64,000 bases of DNA from assembly GCA_021813805.1 (NCBI GenBank), contig JAKAJL010000010.1:1-64000 (forward strand). The letters are read 5' to 3'. The notes beneath the pieces were generated by a model that ran no database searches, was not told the DNA's origin, and saw only the letters and a list, made by a program, of their open reading frames with translations. Below, one piece after another: positions 37,825 to 47,524 of this stretch; position 1 is the stretch's first letter; each line of letters begins with the position of its first letter. Both the position numbers and the translations under genes were made by a program. Source of the stretch: Pseudomonadota bacterium. GTDB taxonomy: Bacteria; Pseudomonadota; Alphaproteobacteria; Rhizobiales; Beijerinckiaceae.

Positions 37825-38156
37825 ACGCGCCCCGCTTTTTCGCGCCGCGCGCCGGCGGGATCGAGCTTCATGTCCGCCTGACGCCGAAATCCTCGCGCGA
37901 GGCGCTGGACGGACCCGAAATTCGCGACGACGGCGCCTGCGTCCTGAAGGCGCGGGTGCGCGCCGTCCCCGAAGACGGCAAGGCCAATGCCGCCCTCATC
38001 GCGCTGCTCGCCAAACAGCTTAAAATTCCGGCCTCGCGTATTAGCCTCGCCTCCGGCGCGACCGCGCGGCAGAAGACTTTTTCCATTGACGGCGACCCGA
38101 AGGCCCTGGCCGAACGCCTCGCCGAGCTTTTCCCCGAGGACGCCAGGTCCCGATAA
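37821..38156 (+). CDS. DUF167 (YggU-like) protein
   Basis: This 111-residue protein starts at a GTG overlapping the yggT stop (GTGA). The DUF167 signature is evident: IELHVRLTPKSSREALDGPE, VRAVPEDGKANAALIALLAK, and LASGATARQKTFSIDGDP. Members are small alpha/beta proteins of unknown function, usually next to yggT. The N-terminal residues VNAPRFFAPRAGG are acceptable for a GTG start and no ATG is better placed. Confidence 0.93.
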   Translation: MNAPRFFAPRAGGIELHVRLTPKSSREALDGPEIRDDGACVLKARVRAVPEDGKANAALIALLAKQLKIPASRISLASGATARQKTFSIDGDPKALAERLAELFPEDARSR

Positions 38157-38191
38157 GCCGTTGGGCGCATTGCCAAGGCGCGGCGTCCTGG

Positions 38192-38258
38192 CCTAGAGCG
38201 ATGGCGCGTTTCCCGCCACCCTCGCCCTCCCCACAAGGGGGAGGAAACCGGAAACGCC
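38192..38258. repeat. REP-like palindromic unit
   Basis: The stretch begins with CTAGAGCG, as does the element at 8131, and contains a stem CCTCCCC/GGGGGAGG (38226-38232, 38237-38244) with outer partial pairing GCGTTTCC with GGAAACGC. It lies between DUF167 and mch and could act in mRNA stability or as a mobile palindrome. Confidence 0.45.
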
Positions 38259-38318
38259 GCGCCGATATCATCGGAGGCCTGTCGCAAGACCGACGAATTC
38301 AAGAAAAGCGGAGCCAAG

Positions 38319-39368
38319 ATGAGCAAGACCAATTCCGGCAATTTTTTCGAGGATTTCCAGCTCGGCCAGGTGATCGTCCATGCGACGCCACGCACCGTGA
38401 CCACCGGCGACGTCGCGCTTTACACCGCGCTTTATGGCAGCCGTTTCGCCGTCCAGTCCTCGGACGCCTTCGCCCATGCGATCGGCTATCCGAGAAGCCC
38501 GGTGGACGACCTTCTGGTGTTCCATATCGTCTTCGGCAAGACGGTGCCGGACATATCCCTCAACGCCGTGGCCAATCTGGGCTACGCCGATTGCCGCTTT
38601 CTGGTTCCGGTCTTTCCCGGCGACACCCTGTCCGCGACCTCCGAAGTCATCGGCGTCAAGGAAAACTCCAACGGCCAGACCGGCGTGGTCTATGTCCGCT
38701 CCCGCGGCTTCAACCAGCATGGCGACGCCGTGCTGGAATATGTGCGCTGGGTCATGGTGCGCAAGCGCGACCCCAAATCGCCGGCGCCGGTGGAAGTCAC
38801 GCCGCAACTGCCGCGCGCGCTGGCGCCGGACCAGCTCGGCGACGCCGTGCCGGTGATCGAGCGCCGCAAATATGACGCCGCGCTTGCCGGCTCGCCCTAT
38901 CGCTGGGGCGATTATCTGCCGGGCGAAAAGATCGATCATGTGGACGGCATGACGGTCGAGGAAGCCGAGCACCAGATCGCCACCAGGCTGTTCCAGAACA
39001 CCGCCAAGGTTCACTTCAACCAGTTCACCGAGGGTCAGGGCCGGTTCGGCCGCCGCCTGATCTATGGCGGCCATGTCATTTCGCTCGCCCGCAGCCTGAC
39101 CTTCAATGGCCTCGCCAACGCCTTCCATATCGCGGCGATCAATGGCGGGCGCCACGTCAGCCCGCTCTTCGCCGGCCTAACCGTCTTCGCCTGGACCGAG
39201 GTGCTGGAGCGCGCCGAAATCCAGGGCCGCGACGATGTCGGGGCCTTGCGCCTGCGCACGGTCGCGACCAAGGACCAGCCTTGCGCCGCGCATCCCTACC
39301 GGCAGGACGAGGGCTATGATCCGAGCGTCATCCTTGACCTCGATTACTGGGCGCTGATCCCGCGCTGA
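38319..39368 (+). CDS. mch: Mesaconyl-CoA hydratase (beta-methylmalyl-CoA dehydratase)
   Basis: This 349-residue protein is a double-hotdog MaoC-like hydratase that interconverts mesaconyl-CoA and beta-methylmalyl-CoA in the ethylmalonyl-CoA pathway. Typical stretches are GNFFEDFQLGQVIVHATPRT, VFHIVFGKTVPDISLNAVAN, DYLPGEKIDHVDGMTVEEAE, GRFGRRLIYGGHVISLARSL and ALRLRTVATKDQPC. Its length and motifs agree with the Rhodobacter and Methylobacterium enzymes. No other pathway gene is in the window. The pathway makes glyoxylate in methylotrophs without isocitrate lyase, a main clue to the lifestyle of the host. Confidence 0.93.
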   Translation: MSKTNSGNFFEDFQLGQVIVHATPRTVTTGDVALYTALYGSRFAVQSSDAFAHAIGYPRSPVDDLLVFHIVFGKTVPDISLNAVANLGYADCRFLVPVFPGDTLSATSEVIGVKENSNGQTGVVYVRSRGFNQHGDAVLEYVRWVMVRKRDPKSPAPVEVTPQLPRALAPDQLGDAVPVIERRKYDAALAGSPYRWGDYLPGEKIDHVDGMTVEEAEHQIATRLFQNTAKVHFNQFTEGQGRFGRRLIYGGHVISLARSLTFNGLANAFHIAAINGGRHVSPLFAGLTVFAWTEVLERAEIQGRDDVGALRLRTVATKDQPCAAHPYRQDEGYDPSVILDLDYWALIPR

Positions 39369-39382
39369 CGGACACAAACGAA

Positions 39383-39411
39383 AAGCCCCCGCGTCTTCGC
39401 CGCAGGGGCTT
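39383..39411. terminator. Hairpin terminator between mch and the small membrane gene
   Basis: AAGCCCC (39383-39389) and GGGGCTT (39405-39411) form a perfect 7-bp stem, preceded by AAAA on the plus strand. It lies 15 bases after mch and 21 bases after the convergent small gene's stop and could serve both, although the T-run on the plus strand is weak. Confidence 0.6.
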
Positions 39412-39431
39412 GGCTGTTCGCAAAACCGGCC

Positions 39432-39668
39432 TTATTCGCCGGCGGTCAGAAAAACCAGGAAAACCAGCATCGCGCCGGCGAGCGCGATGGCCAGCGAGCC
39501 GACGCCCGCCATGCCGTATGTCGCGCCGAGCCCGACCGCCGCCGCGACGACCAGCGACGCGATGAGAATGAAGCCTTTCAGGGCGGCGGCTTCCTCGGAA
39601 CTCGTGGCGTGGTGGCTAGCTGGAACTTCGACCGCCGAAGCCTCGGCAATGTAAGCGTCGCTGCTCAT
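39432..39668 (-). CDS. Small two-helix membrane protein
   Basis: The 78-residue product starts at ATG 39668 behind an AGAGGAAG site. After a polar, Ala/Ser-rich N-terminal ~30 residues come two membrane helices, ALKGFILIASLVVAAAVGLG and LAIALAGAMLVFLVFLTAGE. The layout recalls the small aa3-type cytochrome oxidase subunit IV family of Rhizobiales, but the helix sequences lack its signature, so I leave it unnamed. It converges on mch. Confidence 0.7.
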   Translation of the reverse strand: MSSDAYIAEASAVEVPASHHATSSEEAAALKGFILIASLVVAAAVGLGATYGMAGVGSLAIALAGAMLVFLVFLTAGE

Positions 39669-39931
39669 GACTTCCTCTTTCTGGGCCTGCGGCCAAACTG
39701 ACAATGGACGAATCGTCGCGTTTTCAAGCGATGCGACAATTTAACGCGGACGCATTTTTTCAGTCTCGCTCTCACGGCCCCGCGCCCGGCCGGCGTCGCT
39801 ATACAATGGATTTGCGACAAAAAAAAGCGACATTCGACAAATGTCGCCTTGGCAAGGCCGTCTTGCGCGCATTCCGCAATGACCTGGATCAATTTTCTGC
39901 GCCCGGTGGGAAAGGCGCCGAAGCGGCCGTC

Positions 39932-40900
39932 TCAAGCGCCGTTGCGCTTCAGGAAATTCCAGACCTTGCGCGCGGCGTCGAAATCGCGCCCCTCATTCAC
40001 GGGCGCGGCCGGCGAATGCGCCGGCTTCTGCGCCGGGCCGTGCGGCGATGGGAACCCGATTCGCAGTTGCTCAACCGGCGCCTTGCAACCGGCATAGGAC
40101 AGGACCGCGCCCCGGACATGAGTCGCGCCATGGGAATCGCGTTCGGTCAGCGGCCATTCCTCCCGCTTGGGGCCGCAGCCGGCCCGGGTTGCGAAAAGCG
40201 ACAGGGTGGTTTCGGCGGGAAGCGCCTGGAAGGAGGCGCCGCCGATCGTCGCCTGACCGCCCTGGAAGGGGACGACGGGATTGCCGATATTGTTGACCGC
40301 GATGAAGGCCATCGGATTGAAGGCGCAATTCGCGAGATCCGCCGGCATCGCGGAGCCGAGCGTCGCGATGCCGGCGATCGGACGTCCGAGGCCCGCGCAG
40401 GCCGCGCGATAGGCGAACACGCCGCCCGACGATTCGCCGACCAGGAAAATCTTGCGCGGATCCCCGACGCCCTCGCCCACGAAACGAGCGATCAGATCGC
40501 GCAGGAAGGTTGTTTCGCGGTCGGCGCTCGTCCCGGCGGCGACGGGCCAACCGGCGGCCAAAGGCTCGGGATAGATGAACACCGGCTTGCGCGATTCGAC
40601 GATTTCCTGAAATGCGAGGCGATGGCGTTTTGGGCCGGGCGCGCTCCTGGGGCGCAGGACGATGACCAGCGGCCTGCGGCGCAGTTTCAGCGCCTCATGT
40701 TGGATAATGACGGCGGTGCGGTTCTCGCCGCCCGATTTCATATAGAGCCGCGCCGCCGCCGAAGCCGGGGCGGGCAGAAGACAGGCTATGAGGCCGAAGG
40801 CGATCAGGCCGGCGGCGACAACGCGGGCGCCCCGGCGAACCGGCGCCCGCCCCGATCCGAAAGCCACGCCGGCGCGAGCGTTCATGCCGAATGACAACAT
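39932..40900 (-). CDS. Secreted alpha/beta-hydrolase, PHB-depolymerase-like
   Basis: From ATG 40900 (GGAGGCG site upstream) the product has 322 residues and an N-terminal secretion signal AAGLIAFGLIACLLPAPASA. The fold is an alpha/beta hydrolase related to poly(3-hydroxybutyrate) depolymerase and feruloyl-esterase (LpqC-like) enzymes: PLVIVLRPR, the Ser elbow IFLVGESSGGVFAYRAAC, and a late region FNPMAFIAVNNIGNPVVPFQ, then GRDFDAARKVWNFL. The longer open frame upstream lacks a start site. Substrate unknown; PHB is stored by many methylotrophs but this enzyme is extracytoplasmic. Confidence 0.8.
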   Translation of the reverse strand: MLSFGMNARAGVAFGSGRAPVRRGARVVAAGLIAFGLIACLLPAPASAAARLYMKSGGENRTAVIIQHEALKLRRRPLVIVLRPRSAPGPKRHRLAFQEIVESRKPVFIYPEPLAAGWPVAAGTSADRETTFLRDLIARFVGEGVGDPRKIFLVGESSGGVFAYRAACAGLGRPIAGIATLGSAMPADLANCAFNPMAFIAVNNIGNPVVPFQGGQATIGGASFQALPAETTLSLFATRAGCGPKREEWPLTERDSHGATHVRGAVLSYAGCKAPVEQLRIGFPSPHGPAQKPAHSPAAPVNEGRDFDAARKVWNFLKRNGA

Positions 40901-41189
40901 CTGTTCGCCTCCAACCGCCCTAGCTTTGGCTGCTTTGCATTGCGAAAGCAAGACACGGGTCCGCGAATGGGGCAAATTCGCATGTTTTCCACGCCGAAGT
41001 CGAAACGGCCGGCGCGTCCCGGGACGTTGCGCGAAATCTTTCCGCCTACTTCGAAGGGCTGAGGCCGATCCAATTGCGCGGTGCACGCGTTTACATTAGT
41101 GATTGTTGTCAATCCTCGGGTTTATTTGTGTTCCACGGTTTGCCGCAGCGCCGCGCAAACCGCGACTGTCCGAACGAAAGGGGGACTCG

Positions 41190-41597
41190 ATGGCGAAACC
41201 CAGCCCGTCTCCGCTGGAGCAGCGTCGCCCGCTCTCGCCGCATCTGCAGATCTACAAATGGTCGCCGACCATGGCGGCCTCCATCGCCCATCGCTTCACC
41301 GGCGCCGCGCTTTACGCCGGCACCCTGCTGCTGGCCTTCTATCTCTTCGCGGCGGCCGGCGACGACCGCAGCTTCGACTTCGCCTCCGCCCTGTTCAGCT
41401 CATGGCTCGGCCAACTGGTCCTGCTCGGCTATACATTCGTGCTGATGCTGCATGTGATGGGCGGCCTGCGACATGCGATATGGGACGCGGGCAAGGGCTT
41501 TGAGGCGAAGGCCCGCGACAGGCTTTCCGTCGGCTCGTTCGCCGGCGCGGCGGTCCTCACCGTCCTGCTGTGGATCGTCTCATTCGTCATTCGCTAG
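41190..41597 (+). CDS. sdhC: Succinate dehydrogenase cytochrome b556 subunit
   Basis: This 135-residue membrane anchor of complex II begins RPLSPHLQIYKWSPTMAASI with the conserved HRFTGAAL segment (SIxHRxTG motif) and has three hydrophobic helices. The haem-ligand His appears in LMLHVMGGLRHAIWDAGKG. It starts the sdhCDAB operon; an AAAGGGGG site precedes the ATG. sdhD follows after 11 bases. Confidence 0.95.
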   Translation: MAKPSPSPLEQRRPLSPHLQIYKWSPTMAASIAHRFTGAALYAGTLLLAFYLFAAAGDDRSFDFASALFSSWLGQLVLLGYTFVLMLHVMGGLRHAIWDAGKGFEAKARDRLSVGSFAGAAVLTVLLWIVSFVIR

Positions 41598-41608
41598 AGG
41601 CGCGCCCG

Positions 41609-41998
41609 ATGACCCAAAAATCCACCTTCCGCACTCCTCGCGCGCGCGTCAAATATCTCGGCGCGGCGCATTCGGGCGCGCATCACGCCTGGATGATGCG
41701 GCTGAGCACATTCGCGCTACTGCCGCTGACCTGCGCTTTCGTCCTGATCGTCCTGTCGCTGACCGGCCGGGATTTCCAGAGCGCCCGCATCTTCCTCGGC
41801 TCGCCCATTGTCGCGATTTTCATGCTGCTTTTCGTCGGCGTCGGCGTTTATCACATGACGCAGGGCATGCAGGTGATCATCGAGGATTACGTTCATGGCG
41901 AACGGGTCAAGCCCCTCGCCCTCATGGCCAATATCCTGTTCGGCCTGCTGATCGGCGCGGCCCTGATCTACGCGGTGATGCGCCTGAGCTTCACCTGA
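41609..41998 (+). CDS. sdhD: Succinate dehydrogenase hydrophobic membrane anchor subunit
   Basis: This 129-residue subunit has the alphaproteobacterial SdhD start RTPRARVKYLGAAHSGAHHA and three transmembrane segments, with the haem/quinone-region histidine in VGVYHMTQGMQVIIEDYVHG. With SdhC it anchors SdhAB in the inner membrane and passes electrons to quinone. The ATG at 41609 is preferred over the longer frame that overlaps sdhC. Confidence 0.95.
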   Translation: MTQKSTFRTPRARVKYLGAAHSGAHHAWMMRLSTFALLPLTCAFVLIVLSLTGRDFQSARIFLGSPIVAIFMLLFVGVGVYHMTQGMQVIIEDYVHGERVKPLALMANILFGLLIGAALIYAVMRLSFT

Positions 41999-42057
41999 CT
42001 GTCGCCCGGGCGCGCGGCGTCCGGCCTCCCGCAATTCCCGACTGAAGGTTTTTTTTC

Positions 42058-43890
42058 ATGGCTTCCAACGACGCCCCGGCCCGAACGGCCCTTGGCGGCA
42101 AGGCCTATCCGATCGTGGACCACACGTTCGACGTGGTGGTCGTCGGCGCCGGCGGCGCGGGCCTGCGCGCCACGGTCGGCTGCGCCCAGGCAGGCCTGCG
42201 CACCGCCTGCGTCACAAAAGTCTTCCCCACCCGCTCGCACACGGTCGCGGCCCAGGGCGGCGTCGCCGCCTCGCTCGGCAACATGGGTCCGGACAACTGG
42301 AAATGGCACATGTACGACACCGTCAAGGGCTCCGACTGGCTCGGAGACCAGGACGCGATCGAATACCTGTGCCGCAACGCCCCCGACGCGGTTTATGAGC
42401 TCGAACATTGGGGCGTCCCCTTCTCCCGCACCATCGACGGCAAGATCTACCAGCGTCCCTTCGGCGGCATGACCACCGATTTCGGCAGGGGCCCGCCGGC
42501 CCAGCGCACCTGCGCCGCCGCCGACCGCACCGGCCACGCCATACTGCACACCATGTATGGCCAAGCGCTGAGGCATTCGACCGAATTCTTCATCGAATAT
42601 TTCGCCATCGACCTGATCATGGACGCCGAAGGCAAGTGCCGCGGCGTGGTGTGCCTCAAGATGGACGACGGAACGATCCACCGTTTCCGCGCCCAGCTTG
42701 TGATGCTGGCCACGGGCGGCTATGGCCGCGCCTATTTCTCCGCCACCTCCGCCCATACCTGCACCGGCGACGGCGGCGGCATGGTTTTGCGCGCGGGACT
42801 GCCTTTGCAGGATTTGGAATTCGTGCAGTTCCACCCGACCGGCATCTACGGCGCGGGCTGCCTGATCACCGAAGGCGTGCGCGGCGAGGGCGGCTATCTC
42901 ACAAATGCGGCCGGCGAGCGTTTCATGGAGCGTTATGCGCCTTCCGTGAAGGACCTCGCGCCGCGCGACATGGTCTCGCGCGCCATGACCCTGGAAATCC
43001 GGGAAGGCCGGGGCGTCGGCCGCAACAAGGACCACATCTTCCTGCATCTCGACCATCTCGACCCGAAAATTCTGCACGAGCGCCTGCCCGGCATCTCGGA
43101 AAGCGCCAAGATTTTCGCCGGCGTCGACGTGACCCGCGAGCCGATCCCGGTCCTGCCGACCGTCCACTACAACATGGGCGGCATCCCCACCAATTATCAC
43201 GGCGAAGTCCTGACCAGGAAGGGCGACGATCCCGACGTCGTCGTCCCCGGCCTGATGGCGATCGGCGAGGCGGCCTGCGTCTCCGTCCACGGCGCCAACC
43301 GGCTCGGCTCCAATTCGCTGATCGACCTGGTGGTTTTTGGCCGCGCCGCCGGCCTGCGCGCCGCCGAAGTCGTCAAACCCGGCGCCAAGCAGGAGCCCCT
43401 GCCCGAGGATTCCGCCGACCGCGCCTTGTCGCGCCTCGACCGTTACCGCAACGCCAATGGCGGCACGCCGACCGCCGAACTCCGTCTCAGAATGCAGAAG
43501 GTGATGCAGAATAATTGCGCGGTCTATCGCACCGGCGAGGTTCTTGAGGAAGGCGTCAGGCTCATCGACGATGTGTGGAAGGACCGCGACGACCTGCGCG
43601 TTTCCGACCGTTCGCTGATCTGGAACTCCGACCTGATCGAGACGATGGAATTCGACAATCTCATCGTCCAGGCCGCCGTGACCATGGTCTGCGCCGAAAA
43701 CCGCAAGGAATCGCGCGGCGCCCACGCCCGCGAGGATTTCCCCAACCGCGACGACGCCAACTGGATGAAGCACACCCTGGCGACCATCGACGATTCGGCC
43801 AAGGCCGTGAAGATCGACTACCGTCCGGTGCATAGCTACACCATGACCGACGAGATCGCCTATATCGAGCCGAAAGCCCGCGTGTACTGA
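42058..43890 (+). CDS. sdhA: Succinate dehydrogenase flavoprotein subunit
   Basis: This 610-residue subunit oxidises succinate with covalently bound FAD. The dinucleotide fold [16 protein letters not shown], the flavinylation histidine in [15 protein letters not shown], the active-site [20 protein letters not shown]-type segment, [20 protein letters not shown], and [20 protein letters not shown] are all present. It follows sdhD by 59 bases and precedes sdhB by 15. All of complex II is encoded together. Confidence 0.98.
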   Translation: MASNDAPARTALGGKAYPIVDHTFDVVVVGAGGAGLRATVGCAQAGLRTACVTKVFPTRSHTVAAQGGVAASLGNMGPDNWKWHMYDTVKGSDWLGDQDAIEYLCRNAPDAVYELEHWGVPFSRTIDGKIYQRPFGGMTTDFGRGPPAQRTCAAADRTGHAILHTMYGQALRHSTEFFIEYFAIDLIMDAEGKCRGVVCLKMDDGTIHRFRAQLVMLATGGYGRAYFSATSAHTCTGDGGGMVLRAGLPLQDLEFVQFHPTGIYGAGCLITEGVRGEGGYLTNAAGERFMERYAPSVKDLAPRDMVSRAMTLEIREGRGVGRNKDHIFLHLDHLDPKILHERLPGISESAKIFAGVDVTREPIPVLPTVHYNMGGIPTNYHGEVLTRKGDDPDVVVPGLMAIGEAACVSVHGANRLGSNSLIDLVVFGRAAGLRAAEVVKPGAKQEPLPEDSADRALSRLDRYRNANGGTPTAELRLRMQKVMQNNCAVYRTGEVLEEGVRLIDDVWKDRDDLRVSDRSLIWNSDLIETMEFDNLIVQAAVTMVCAENRKESRGAHAREDFPNRDDANWMKHTLATIDDSAKAVKIDYRPVHSYTMTDEIAYIEPKARVY

Positions 43891-43905
43891 AATCGAGCAG
43901 ATCCA

Positions 43906-44685
43906 ATGGTTGAATTCACGCTGCCCAAAAACTCCGTGGTCGGGTCAGGAAAAACCTGGCCGAAGCCGGAGGGCGCCAAGCGCCTGACCGAATTCCGCAT
44001 CTACCGCTGGAATCCGGACGACGGCGCCAATCCGACGATCGACACCTATTATGTCGATCGCGACGATTGCGGGCCGATGGTGCTCGACGCGCTGCTCTAT
44101 ATCAAGAACAAGATCGATCCGACGCTGACGCTCCGCCGCTCCTGCCGTGAGGGCATCTGCGGCTCCTGCTCGATGAATATCGACGGCGAGAACACGCTCG
44201 CCTGCACCAAGGCGATCGACGACGTGAAGGCGCCGGTCAAGATCAACCCGCTGCCGCATATGCCGGTCGTCAAGGACCTCGTGCCCGACCTCACCGTCTT
44301 TTACGCCCAGCACGCCTCGATCGAGCCCTGGCTGCACACCGAAAGCCCACAGCCGGAAAAGGAATGGCTGCAATCGCCCGAGGACCGCGCCAAGCTCGAC
44401 GGCCTTTACGAATGCGTGCTCTGCGCCTGCTGCTCGACCTCCTGCCCGTCCTATTGGTGGAACGGCGAGCGCTATCTCGGCCCCGCGGCCCTGCTGCACG
44501 CTTTTCGCTGGCTGATCGACTCGCGCGACGAGGCGACCGGCGAAAGGCTCGACTTCCTGGACGACCCGTTCCGGCTCTATCGCTGCCACACCATCATGAA
44601 CTGCGCCCGCGCCTGCCCCAAGGGCCTGAACCCGGCCAAGGCGATCGCGGACATCAAGAACATGCTGATCGACCGTCAGGCGTAA
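43906..44685 (+). CDS. sdhB: Succinate dehydrogenase iron-sulfur subunit
   Basis: This 259-residue subunit carries the three Fe-S clusters. The [2Fe-2S] site is [20 protein letters not shown] plus the later Cys in ACTKAI. The [4Fe-4S] and [3Fe-4S] sites are [16 protein letters not shown] and [20 protein letters not shown]. The last gene of the operon, it is followed by a strong bidirectional-looking terminator. Confidence 0.98.
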   Translation: MVEFTLPKNSVVGSGKTWPKPEGAKRLTEFRIYRWNPDDGANPTIDTYYVDRDDCGPMVLDALLYIKNKIDPTLTLRRSCREGICGSCSMNIDGENTLACTKAIDDVKAPVKINPLPHMPVVKDLVPDLTVFYAQHASIEPWLHTESPQPEKEWLQSPEDRAKLDGLYECVLCACCSTSCPSYWWNGERYLGPAALLHAFRWLIDSRDEATGERLDFLDDPFRLYRCHTIMNCARACPKGLNPAKAIADIKNMLIDRQA

Positions 44686-44706
44686 GCCGGCGGATCCTTC
44701 ACAATG

Positions 44707-44738
44707 AAAAGGGCGCGCCCCGAAGGACGCGCCCTTTT
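44707..44738. terminator. Strong rho-independent terminator of sdhCDAB (bidirectional)
   Basis: AAAAGGGCGCG (44707-44717) and CGCGCCCTTTT (44728-44738) pair perfectly over 11 bases around a short loop, and the T-run continues after 44738. The A-run on the left makes it work for the convergent GNAT gene as well. Confidence 0.9.
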
Positions 44739-44758
44739 CGTTTATTGCTTTGTCCGGC

Positions 44759-45346
44759 TTACGCCCGCGGCTGCAAAGAAAACACCCGCGTCTGCAGATC
44801 GAGCATTGCGGTTGCAAAACTCGTCGCATTCTCGGCGAATTCGCCCCAGACCGAGACCGGGCTCGGCTCGCGCGCGACCAGCTTTCCGGTCATGTCGTCG
44901 GTTTCGAAGCGAAGGTCCGCCTCGAATTTCCGCGCCAGCCCCTGCATCGCCCTATTGCTGGCGAGGCAGGACATGTAGAGCGCGTCGGCGCGGCGGTTGC
45001 GGGCGGCGCGCACGATGCGCGACATCAGTTCCGTGCCGACGCCGCGACGGCGCCATTCCTTCTCGACGCTGAAGGCGGCTTCGACCGAGCCGCCGATGAT
45101 CTTGTTGCCGACCGCCCGCAATTCGCCGGCGCCGCGCAGCATGCCATCGACATAGAATCCGTAGATCACGTCGTCGATGCCGAAGCAGCGTTCCGCATAG
45201 CGGTTGAGAAACTCATCGTTGACCGCCATGGCGAAGCGGTCGTACCGGCTTTTCGCGTCCAGGCGCAAGAGATGCTCCCGAAACGCCGCAAGATCGGCCG
45301 GCCACAATCTGCGAACCACGCCGCCATGGATCATCATCTGTTCCAT
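44759..45346 (-). CDS. GNAT-family N-acetyltransferase
   Basis: This 195-residue protein has a single GNAT domain. The acetyl-CoA loop is EKEWRRRGVGTELMSRIVRA (around residue 100), preceded by the beta-strand VEAAFSV. The N-terminus VRRLWPADLAAFREHLLRLD resembles bacterial regulatory-type acetyltransferases. The substrate is unknown. It has its own promoter-like sequence upstream and converges on the sdh terminator. Confidence 0.88.
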   Translation of the reverse strand: MEQMMIHGGVVRRLWPADLAAFREHLLRLDAKSRYDRFAMAVNDEFLNRYAERCFGIDDVIYGFYVDGMLRGAGELRAVGNKIIGGSVEAAFSVEKEWRRRGVGTELMSRIVRAARNRRADALYMSCLASNRAMQGLARKFEADLRFETDDMTGKLVAREPSPVSVWGEFAENATSFATAMLDLQTRVFSLQPRA

Positions 45347-45422
45347 AGGGGTATTCCTGTCCTTTCGCGGCCTCTGGCCGCCGTTGCTCCGACCCTCGGA
45401 GCGCGTCCCTCACTTTGAGCGT

Positions 45423-45451
45423 TATATGTTGCATTGCAAAAGAAAGTTCAA
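45423..45451 (-). promoter_or_regulatory. Predicted sigma-70 promoter of the GNAT gene
   Basis: On the minus strand TTGAAC (45451-45446) and CATATA (45428-45423) are separated by 17 bases, about 80 bases before the GNAT start and in the AT-rich part of the gap. Pattern-based only. Confidence 0.5.
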
Positions 45452-45610
45452 GTCCTAACTTTAGGCATCCCTTACCACACCTTTGTTAATTATTTTATAA
45501 AACAGTGTGTTACTCGCCAGATCGCCTCCTCGAAGAACGATAGATTGGCCTGGGAACGATGCTGCAACGCAACACATTTGAGCCCTGAAGCCTGAATGAA
45601 AGATGAACGG

Positions 45611-46012
45611 TCAGGCGAGCAGGTCGATCAGGGCGGGAATCAGCGGCGCGTCGGCCGACGGCATCGGAAGCTCGCGCAATTTATGCGGGTGAAGCCATTT
45701 CAGCGCCTGGCCCTCGCGCGCGACCACCGAGCCCTGCCAGCGGTAACAGGCGTAAAGCGGCATCAGAAGGTGGAAATCGTCATAGGCGTGGCTGGCGAAG
45801 GTGAGGGGCGCGAGGCAGGGCTCCTTGACCTCGACGCCAAGTTCCTCGCGCAATTCGCGGATCAGCGCCTGCTCCGGCCGCTCGCCGGCGTCGACCTTGC
45901 CGCCGGGGAATTCCCACAGGCCGGCGAGCTGCTTGCCCTCTGGCCTTTGCGCCACCAGCACCCGATGGTCTGCGTCGATCAGCGCGACCGCGACGACAAG
46001 GAGAAGTCTCAT
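45611..46012 (-). CDS. mutT: 8-oxo-dGTP diphosphatase (MutT, Nudix)
   Basis: This 133-residue protein has a complete Nudix box GGKVDAGERPEQALIREL followed by REELGV (residues ~37-60). Short stretches such as RPEGKQLAGLWEFPGGK and WLHPHKLRELPMPSAD are typical of MutT itself, which removes 8-oxo-dGTP from the nucleotide pool. It lies downstream of argJ on the same strand, as is common in alphaproteobacteria where argJ and mutT form a pair. Confidence 0.93.
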   Translation of the reverse strand: MRLLLVVAVALIDADHRVLVAQRPEGKQLAGLWEFPGGKVDAGERPEQALIRELREELGVEVKEPCLAPLTFASHAYDDFHLLMPLYACYRWQGSVVAREGQALKWLHPHKLRELPMPSADAPLIPALIDLLA

Positions 46013-46145
46013 TTTTTGTTCCGCTCCCGCGGAGCGGCGCCCCTCGCATCAGCTCGGCCGCAGCCCGTTTGCAAAAACGGGCGTCTGCCGACGCCCCGTA
46101 GCCCGTCTGTGGACGGGCGTTCGCTCCTAGCCTGCTTCGCAGGCG

Positions 46146-47390
46146 TTACGACCGGTAATCGCCGTTGATCGCGACATAGTCCTTGGTCAGGTCGCAGGTC
46201 CAGACCGTCGCCTTGCCCTTGCCGATCCCGAGATCGGCGCGAATCACGATCTTGTCCTGTTTCATCGCCGCGCTCGCCGCCGCCTCGTCGTAATCGGGAT
46301 CGCGGCGGCCCTCATGCGCCACGCGGATGTCGCCGAACCAGATCGACAGCAGGTCGCGGTCGGCCTTTTCGCCGGCCTTGCCGACCGCCATCACCACCCG
46401 GCCCCAATTGGCGTCCTCGCCGGCGGCCGCCGTCTTCACCAGAGGCGAATTGGCGATGGAAAAGGCGATTCGTTTCGCCGCCTTGTCGTTTTCGGCGCCC
46501 GTCACCCGCACCTCGATGAATTTGCGCGCGCCTTCGCCGTCGCGCGCGACCTGCTGGGCGAGATCGAGCAGGACGGCGTCGAGCTTCTCGGAAAAATCCT
46601 TCAGGGTCTTGCCGCCGGCCTTTTTCGCCTTTTTCTGGCCGCGCTGTTCGGCGGCGCCGGTGGCGAAGAGCATCAATGTGTCGGAGGTCGAGGTGTCGCT
46701 GTCCACCGTCACCGCGTTGAACGTGTCTTTGACGCCTCTTGCCAGCAGTTTCTGCAAGGCGTCGGACGAGATCGCGGCGTCGGTGAAGACATAGGCGAGC
46801 ATGGTCGCCATGTCGGGCGCGATCATGCCCGCCCCCTTGGCCATGCCGTTGATCGTCACCTCCACGCCGCCGATCGTCGCCTTGGCCGTCGCGACTTTCG
46901 GGAAAGTGTCGGTGGTCATGATCGCCCGCGCCGCGTCGAGCCAGTTTTCCGCGCGGGCGTCTTTCGCCAGCCGGTCGAGCGCGCCTTCGAATTTCGAGGC
47001 GTCGAGCGGTTCGCCGATCACGCCGGTGCTGCTGAGAAAAATCTCGTCCTCGTCGGCGCCGACCGCTTTGGCCGCCAGTTCCGCCGTCCGCTCGGCGGCC
47101 TCACGCCCTGCCTTGCCGGTGAAGGCGTTGGCGTTGCCGGAATTGACCACCAGGGCGCGGGCGCGGCCGTGACGCAATTTTGCGCGGCACCAGTCCACCG
47201 GCGCGGAGGGGCATCTGGAGGTGGTGAACACCCCCGCGACGGCCGCCGGCTGGTCGAAAACGGCCAGCATGACGTCGGTGCGACCCTTGTAACGGACGCC
47301 AGCGGCCCCGGCGGCGAGGCGTACGCCCTCGATCGGCGGCAATTCGGCGAATTTTTTCGGCGCGAGAGGCGAAATTTTGGCGGCGGCCAT
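46146..47390 (-). CDS. argJ: Bifunctional glutamate N-acetyltransferase / N-acetylglutamate synthase (ArgJ)
   Basis: From ATG 47390 the precursor has 414 residues and is cut autocatalytically before the threonine of [15 protein letters not shown] in the [13 protein letters not shown] motif. ArgJ recycles the acetyl group in arginine synthesis. Other signatures are [40 protein letters not shown] and [17 protein letters not shown] Lys-rich insertion [11 protein letters not shown] around residue 245 is unusual but sits in a variable loop. It is downstream of the PpiC-type foldase gene and upstream of mutT. Confidence 0.96.
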   Translation of the reverse strand: MAAAKISPLAPKKFAELPPIEGVRLAAGAAGVRYKGRTDVMLAVFDQPAAVAGVFTTSRCPSAPVDWCRAKLRHGRARALVVNSGNANAFTGKAGREAAERTAELAAKAVGADEDEIFLSSTGVIGEPLDASKFEGALDRLAKDARAENWLDAARAIMTTDTFPKVATAKATIGGVEVTINGMAKGAGMIAPDMATMLAYVFTDAAISSDALQKLLARGVKDTFNAVTVDSDTSTSDTLMLFATGAAEQRGQKKAKKAGGKTLKDFSEKLDAVLLDLAQQVARDGEGARKFIEVRVTGAENDKAAKRIAFSIANSPLVKTAAAGEDANWGRVVMAVGKAGEKADRDLLSIWFGDIRVAHEGRRDPDYDEAAASAAMKQDKIVIRADLGIGKGKATVWTCDLTKDYVAINGDYRS

Positions 47391-47524
47391 GGGCAGAACT
47401 CTTCGATGTGGTTCGCGCGGATTAGTCTTCGGCTTGGGCGCGGGCGTCAAGGCGGTATGACGCCGCAAAGCCGACCGTCGCGAAAAACCCCGCCGAAGCG
47501 GGGTTCGTCGCGTCGCCGAAGCGC

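Noticed and set aside
42408-43514. A 368-codon plus-strand frame inside sdhA
   Set aside because: It lies wholly within sdhA in another frame; sdhA itself has all expected motifs.
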